DNA from: Acidobacteriota bacterium
GTDB taxonomy: Bacteria > Acidobacteriota > Terriglobia > Terriglobales > Acidobacteriaceae
Direction of reading: 5' to 3'
Assembly (NCBI GenBank): GCA_021841795.1
Contig: JAKCDN010000130.1
Coordinates: forward strand, 1 to 8,041
DNA length: 8,041 bases
Positions 4,521 to 8,041 of this stretch are shown one piece after another. The notes below the pieces were generated by a model. The model was not told the DNA's origin and did not search any database. It saw only the letters and a list, made by a program, of their open reading frames with translations. Every line of letters starts with the position of its first letter. Position 1 is the first letter of the stretch. Both the position numbers and the translations under genes were made by a program.

Positions 4521-7127
4521 ATGAAGAACGTAAGCTGGTTTTCTCGGCTTCTTAAGCAACAGCCATCTTTTGCAATGTATCTGGGGATGCTGGTAGCCAT
4601 GTTTCTGGCTGCTGTCTGTATCGCGGTGGCGCAGAATCCAGTGAACCCGGTCCCGGCGCCCACCGAGCAGATGAGCGTCCCAAACGGCTATGCCATCCAT
4701 GAATCCATCGACGTAGGCGGCCGCTTCTCGGGCCAGGTCGGCAGCGGTTCCATGTACGACACCCTGGTGAACCTGCAGTCCGGCCCCCGCGTCCTTGGAG
4801 AAACCTTTGAACTGCACGCTCTGCCCGGCACCAAGAATGCGCCTCTCGACGATCTGCGCGCCTTCGCCAGCGGCTTCGGTGGCGATCCCAACAACGTCGC
4901 CAAGCTGGATTTCTCCAAAGCCAAATGGTACGAGTTCTCCGGCCTGTTCCGCCGCGATCGCCAGTACTTCGACTACGACCTCCTGGGCAACCCCAATGTT
5001 CCCGGCGGGCAGTCCATCGCGCTCTCGCCCAGCGGCTCCTTCGCCTGGCCACAGGTGAACAACTCGCCCTTCCTCTTCAACACGGTGCGCCGCATGACCG
5101 ACACCAACCTCTCTGTCTTGCCGCTCTCCAAAGTCACCTTCCGCTTCGCCTACTCGCAGAATGTCATGCAGGGGCCCACGTACACGCCGAGCGGCTATCA
5201 GCTGGGCGGCGGATACAGCCTCCTGCTCCAGGAATACCAGCGCAACAGCACCGACGACTTTATCGGAGGCGTCGATTGGAAGCCGGTGCGTGACACGAAG
5301 TTCACCTTCGAGGAGCAGGTCACTCACTACAAGGGCAACGACTACTTCACCCTCGCCCCCGGCGACCTCATCTTTCAGGAGGCGGATGGAACTCCGGCCG
5401 CTCCCCTGATCAGCTACGACAGCCTCAAGCCCTACTCGTCCGCTTCCTGCGACGCCACCAGCATGGCCGGCGGCTCATTCCTCACCGCATCGCCCAACGG
5501 CGGCGCCCCCATCATCAACGCGGCCTGCGCCGTGGCTACCGCCTACCAGCGCAGCCAGCCCACACGCATCCTTTATCCAACCGAGATCTTCCGCTTCCAG
5601 AGTTCGAGCATCAAGTCCATCTCCATGAACGGCGATCTCCGCTACACCGATGCGAACATGAACCTGCCCGCCTACTACGACAGCTTTCAGGGCCTGACCC
5701 TCGCCAATCCCGCCAAAAACACCCCGGCCAACCGCTCGCTTGCCTACACCGGAATTGCGAGCGCGAAACGCGAAGTCATGGCCGCGGATTACGGCGTCGT
5801 CTGGCAGGCCAGCCGGACGGTCAGTATCGAAGACCAGATCAACTACTCGAATGTGCATCAGCCGGGAACCTCGACCATGACCGGCGAATCCATCGTGGCC
5901 GATCCCGCGGGAGCCGGCAACGGCGTCATTACCAACCCGGTGCTGACCACATCCAGCGCCGCCGCGGGCGCGGGAACGCTCGAGGGCAGCAGCGCCATCG
6001 GCACCGCGCTCCCTGCCTACTTCGGCCAGCGCTTTACCACCAACAACGTCACCGTCAGTTGGGATGCAACGCCGCGTACCAGCTTCTCGTTCACCTACCG
6101 CTATCAGAACTACCTGATCTCGGAAGGGCAGGGAACCTCGCCCCACAACACTCCCATCCCGGCCAACAACACCAACTCCGGCGAGGTAACCATCAACGAA
6201 AACGGCGGCGTCTTCAATGCCGCCTGGCATCCCACGAATAACTGGGACATCAATGGCAGCTTCGAGGCCATGTACAACGACAACGCCTTCACCCCCATGG
6301 GATTCCGTCAGCTCCGGCACTACCGTGCGCATACCATCTATCGCCCCAGGACCTGGGCTACGGTCTCGGCTGCTTTCAACGACCTCGAGCGCCACAACAA
6401 TACCAACAACAACCAGAACTTCCCGGGCAACACCACTCCCTACGCCGGACCGCTCGATCACGTCGATCACAGCCGCATAGGCAGCGTCAGCGCCCAGCTC
6501 TTCCCGAACGAGCAGTACGGGCTCGACTTCAGCTACTCCTACAGCGATGTCTATATGTCTGACAACATCTGCTACCTGGCCAGCGCCAGCGCGGCCCTGC
6601 CCGGTGCGGCCACTTCCGCCGGCACGGCCTGCCCCAACAACGGCGTCACCCGCGCGGGCGTCTACGACTTCGGTCCGGCCAAGGACTTCATGGATGCTCC
6701 GACCCAGTTCGGGACCGTCGCCTTCATCTACTCTCCCGTCAAGCAGATCCACTCCAACCTCGGCTATCGCGTCAGCTCCGTCAACGGCAGCCGGTTCTAC
6801 AACGATGCCCGCGACGTAGCCGGTTCGCTGGTATCCACCTATCAGACTCCCTATCTCAGCCTCTCCTGGGAGTCGCGTCCCGGGCTGGTCTGGAAGGCCA
6901 GCTATGACTTCTTCGGCTACGGCGAGGGCGGGCCCAGCGGCGCCCAGTACTGCAGCACCACCAATCCCACCCCAACCAGCCCCGTCGCGCCGGTCCTGTG
7001 CAGCTCTCTCGCCGGCGTCGCCGGTACCGGTGGACAGACCGGAATGACCATCTCGCCTGCCGGCGAGACGGCGCCCCGGAACTTCCACGCCAATAACCTG
7101 ACCATGGGTATGCACTGGCAGTTCTAG
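4521..7127 (+). CDS. mtrB: MtrB/PioB-family outer-membrane beta-barrel partner of the decaheme cytochrome
   Basis: This 868-residue protein is larger than Shewanella MtrB (about 700) and close to PioB. A signal peptide (hydrophobic about 19-37, ending AVAQ) precedes a mature part rich in alternating aromatic and polar strands, long Asn/Thr/Gly/Ser loops and a terminal aromatic residue (HWQF) typical of outer-membrane barrels. Family features near the N terminus include the GGRFSGQVGS strand and LDFSKAKWYEFSGLFRRDRQYFDYDL, the recurrent MtrB/PioB region around the first strands. The N-terminal CXXC of gammaproteobacterial MtrB is absent. The mature chain has only six cysteines, grouped as C310/C336, C684/C704 and C811/C827. 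The frame opens at TTG 4500, but ATG 4521 with AAGTGAGG six bases ahead is preferred. The barrel would sheath the decaheme cytochrome in the outer membrane. It lies 123 bases after that gene, across a long stem-loop. Confidence 0.93.
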   Translation: MKNVSWFSRLLKQQPSFAMYLGMLVAMFLAAVCIAVAQNPVNPVPAPTEQMSVPNGYAIHESIDVGGRFSGQVGSGSMYDTLVNLQSGPRVLGETFELHALPGTKNAPLDDLRAFASGFGGDPNNVAKLDFSKAKWYEFSGLFRRDRQYFDYDLLGNPNVPGGQSIALSPSGSFAWPQVNNSPFLFNTVRRMTDTNLSVLPLSKVTFRFAYSQNVMQGPTYTPSGYQLGGGYSLLLQEYQRNSTDDFIGGVDWKPVRDTKFTFEEQVTHYKGNDYFTLAPGDLIFQEADGTPAAPLISYDSLKPYSSASCDATSMAGGSFLTASPNGGAPIINAACAVATAYQRSQPTRILYPTEIFRFQSSSIKSISMNGDLRYTDANMNLPAYYDSFQGLTLANPAKNTPANRSLAYTGIASAKREVMAADYGVVWQASRTVSIEDQINYSNVHQPGTSTMTGESIVADPAGAGNGVITNPVLTTSSAAAGAGTLEGSSAIGTALPAYFGQRFTTNNVTVSWDATPRTSFSFTYRYQNYLISEGQGTSPHNTPIPANNTNSGEVTINENGGVFNAAWHPTNNWDINGSFEAMYNDNAFTPMGFRQLRHYRAHTIYRPRTWATVSAAFNDLERHNNTNNNQNFPGNTTPYAGPLDHVDHSRIGSVSAQLFPNEQYGLDFSYSYSDVYMSDNICYLASASAALPGAATSAGTACPNNGVTRAGVYDFGPAKDFMDAPTQFGTVAFIYSPVKQIHSNLGYRVSSVNGSRFYNDARDVAGSLVSTYQTPYLSLSWESRPGLVWKASYDFFGYGEGGPSGAQYCSTTNPTPTSPVAPVLCSSLAGVAGTGGQTGMTISPAGETAPRNFHANNLTMGMHWQF

Positions 7128-7157
7128 CCGATGGTCGGCGCCATGCTCAAAACCGGA

Positions 7158-7184
7158 CGGGGAGGACTCTAATCAACCTCCTCG
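7158..7184 (+). repeat. Stem-loop after the porin gene
   Basis: CGGGGAGG (7158-7165) and CCTCCTCG (7177-7184) form an 8-bp stem including one G-T pair around an 11-base loop, 30 bases after the porin stop. No T-tract follows. It is the first of two hairpins in the porin to cytochrome gap. Confidence 0.45.
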
Positions 7185-7200
7185 CCGCCTCGCTCAAGGG

Positions 7201-7233
7201 TTCGCCGGGGCCATCACCATTTGCCCCGGCGAA
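7201..7233 (+). repeat. Strong 11-bp stem-loop before the first monoheme cytochrome gene
   Basis: TTCGCCGGGGC (7201-7211) and GCCCCGGCGAA (7223-7233) are perfectly complementary around an 11-base loop. The following bases, GACAATCC, are not a T-tract. It lies 80 bases before the cytochrome start. A terminator helped by Rho, or an RNA end-protecting structure, are the main options. Confidence 0.7.
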
Positions 7234-7313
7234 GACAATCCTGGAAGAAGCCGCACGCGACAACTGTTGCCACGCGCTGACTCCGCCAGGGAATGAAATA
7301 CAGGAGTCATACC

Positions 7314-7634
7314 ATGAGAAAGTCCGCTCGCACCATGTCCGCGCTGACTGCCATCGTGCTTCTGTCCGGCGCAGTAGGTTTCGCTCAGACCGGAAGCGCA
7401 ACCTACAAGATCAAGTGTCAAAGCTGTCACGGCGCGCAGGGCGTGCCGAATCCGGGAATCGCCAAGGCCATGGGCGTCAAGCCTGCCAGTGATCCATCCG
7501 TGAAGTCCCTGAGCGAAGCGCAGATGATTGCAATTACCGCCAATGGCAAGGAGAAGATGCCCGCTTTCAAAGGCAAACTCTCCGATGCCGAAATCAAGGC
7601 ATCGGTCGAGTACTTCAGAACCCTTGCCAGGTAA
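7314..7634 (+). CDS. Secreted monoheme class I c-type cytochrome (first copy)
   Basis: This 106-residue protein has a signal peptide (hydrophobic about 10-22, cleavage near GFA-Q at 24) and one haem site CQSCH (residues 35-39) close to the mature N terminus. Met82 in GKEKMPAF is the expected sixth haem ligand, followed by a C-terminal helix ending EYFRTLAR. This is the layout of small soluble periplasmic class I cytochromes. The open frame starts at 7293, but ATG 7314 has AGGAG (7302-7306) seven bases ahead and starts a normal signal peptide. Placed after mtrA/mtrB-type genes it probably carries electrons between inner-membrane enzymes and the decaheme conduit, comparable in position to MtoD of iron oxidisers (inference). 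It is a close paralogue of the next gene. Confidence 0.92.
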   Translation: MRKSARTMSALTAIVLLSGAVGFAQTGSATYKIKCQSCHGAQGVPNPGIAKAMGVKPASDPSVKSLSEAQMIAITANGKEKMPAFKGKLSDAEIKASVEYFRTLAR

Positions 7635-7682
7635 GAAACGTAGCTGAAGTAAGACAACAGAAAATGCAGGTTTGCCATGAGC

Positions 7683-7719
7683 CGGCGCGATCGTCGGTCT
7701 GTACGACTCGATCGCGCCG
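7683..7719 (+). repeat. Perfect 11-bp inverted repeat between the two cytochrome genes
   Basis: CGGCGCGATCG (7683-7693) and CGATCGCGCCG (7709-7719) are perfectly complementary around a 15-base loop that can add TCG/CGA pairs. It lies 48 bases after the first cytochrome stop and is followed by TTCCCTGTTCG, a weak tail for a terminator. It could end most transcripts from upstream or protect the upstream mRNA. Confidence 0.65.
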
Positions 7720-7800
7720 TTCCCTGTTCGTGGATTGCTGATACCATAACCGATACGGCACGATTGGCAAGCAAATCCGGTTTGGACGACTGATTTGAAT

Positions 7801-7816
7801 CCCTGGCAAGCCAGGG
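7801..7816. repeat. Short palindrome before the second cytochrome gene
   Basis: CCCTGG-CAAG-CCAGGG is a perfect 6-bp dyad with a 4-base centre (the inner C and G can also pair), 38 bases ahead of the second cytochrome start. It could be an operator or a small RNA hairpin in the leader. Confidence 0.4.
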
Positions 7817-7854
7817 TCGGCGTCCGCAACGGTAACCACTCAAGGAGTTTCACC

Positions 7855-8041
7855 ATGTCGAAGATGATTCGTTCCCAGGTTGTGCTGGCTGCATGTGTTC
7901 TTCTGGCCGGCGCCATGTGCTTCGCCCAGGACGGCGCAGCGACGTACAAATCCAAATGCGCCATGTGCCACGGCGCCACAGGCACCCCCAGTCCGGGAAT
8001 GGCCAAGATGATGGGCATCAAGCCCGTCTCTGACCCTTCCA
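7855..8041 (+). CDS. Secreted monoheme class I c-type cytochrome (second copy, cut by window end)
   Basis: The first 62 codons are present. A signal peptide is followed by a haem site CAMCH at residues 35-39, the same position as in the upstream copy. From residue 24 onward 27 of 39 aligned residues are identical to that copy (shared TYK, CHGA, PGxAKxMG, KP and SDPS), so this is a tandem paralogue. ATG 7855 has AAGGAG (7842-7847) seven bases ahead. The stretch from the ribosome binding site to the ATG also matches the first copy (AGGAGT-N3-ACCATG), so the duplicated unit included the translation start. Leu-Ala-Ala-Cys14 looks like a lipobox, but it sits inside the signal core and is probably not used. 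The Met ligand and C terminus lie beyond the window. Confidence 0.9.
   Translation, partial: MSKMIRSQVVLAACVLLAGAMCFAQDGAATYKSKCAMCHGATGTPSPGMAKMMGIKPVSDPS

Noticed and set aside
5475..7115. 546-codon open frame on the - strand opposite the porin gene
   Set aside because: It is the antisense shadow of a clear coding gene in GC-rich DNA. Its Val/Gly/Ala/Arg-rich, low-complexity translation matches no family, whereas the + strand has a signal peptide, barrel pattern and ribosome binding site.
7855..7900. Lipobox-like Leu-Ala-Ala-Cys14 in the second cytochrome
   Set aside because: The hydrophobic stretch before Cys14 is only about five residues, and the paralogue without this Cys has a signal peptide of the same length ending at Ala24, so ordinary cleavage near 24 is more likely.
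1..8041. CRISPR array, tRNA, rRNA, insertion sequence or attachment site
   Set aside because: No spaced repeat series, tRNA-like cloverleaf, rRNA segment, transposase frame or terminal inverted repeats flanking a gene were seen.

Overview
The window is GC-rich, at roughly 60% by eye. The gene content and protein style resemble an acidobacterium of the Terriglobia type, for example a relative of Acidobacterium or Granulicella. That assignment is an inference from protein character only; there is no rRNA or other marker gene here.

Left block (1-1164, + strand): a partner-switching module. It holds the C-terminal end of a SpoIIE/PP2C-type phosphatase, an RsbW-like serine kinase/anti-sigma factor overlapping it by ATGA, and an RsbV-like STAS anti-anti-sigma factor. 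A 289-base gap with a small stem-loop follows.

Middle block (1454-2946, - strand): a secreted SnoaL/DUF4440-like protein of unknown role and, upstream of it, a Crp/Fnr-family regulator. The regulator has an N-terminal cysteine cluster (C25, C28, C37) and a CRP-like recognition helix (RETVTR). It lacks the usual cAMP-pocket signature. A stem-loop and an 11-bp tandem repeat separate the two genes.

Divergent control region (2947-3434): 488 bases packed with dyads. It contains two TGTGA-N6-TCAC palindromes (3100-3115 and 3231-3246), two weaker FNR-like boxes, a 29-base interrupted dyad and a TGTAAT -10 element. The -10 is placed so that the second palindrome would sit about 41 bases upstream of the start of transcription, as at a class II CRP/FNR-activated promoter.

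Right block (3435-8041, + strand): an extracellular electron transfer cluster. It encodes an MtrA/PioA/DmsE-family periplasmic decaheme cytochrome (ten CXXCH motifs), an MtrB/PioB-family outer-membrane beta-barrel and two tandem secreted monoheme class I c-type cytochromes, the second cut by the window end. Every gap between these genes carries at least one strong inverted repeat, up to 16 paired bases around one mismatch, without an adjacent T-tract.

A working model (inference): the Crp/Fnr-type protein senses redox state, oxygen or a related signal through its cysteines and switches on the decaheme-porin conduit from the shared control region. The small cytochromes carry electrons in the periplasm between the inner membrane and the conduit. 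The gene set resembles the iron-oxidation type mtoAB/mtoD or pioAB arrangement as much as the iron-reduction type mtrAB, so the direction of electron flow cannot be told from this window.
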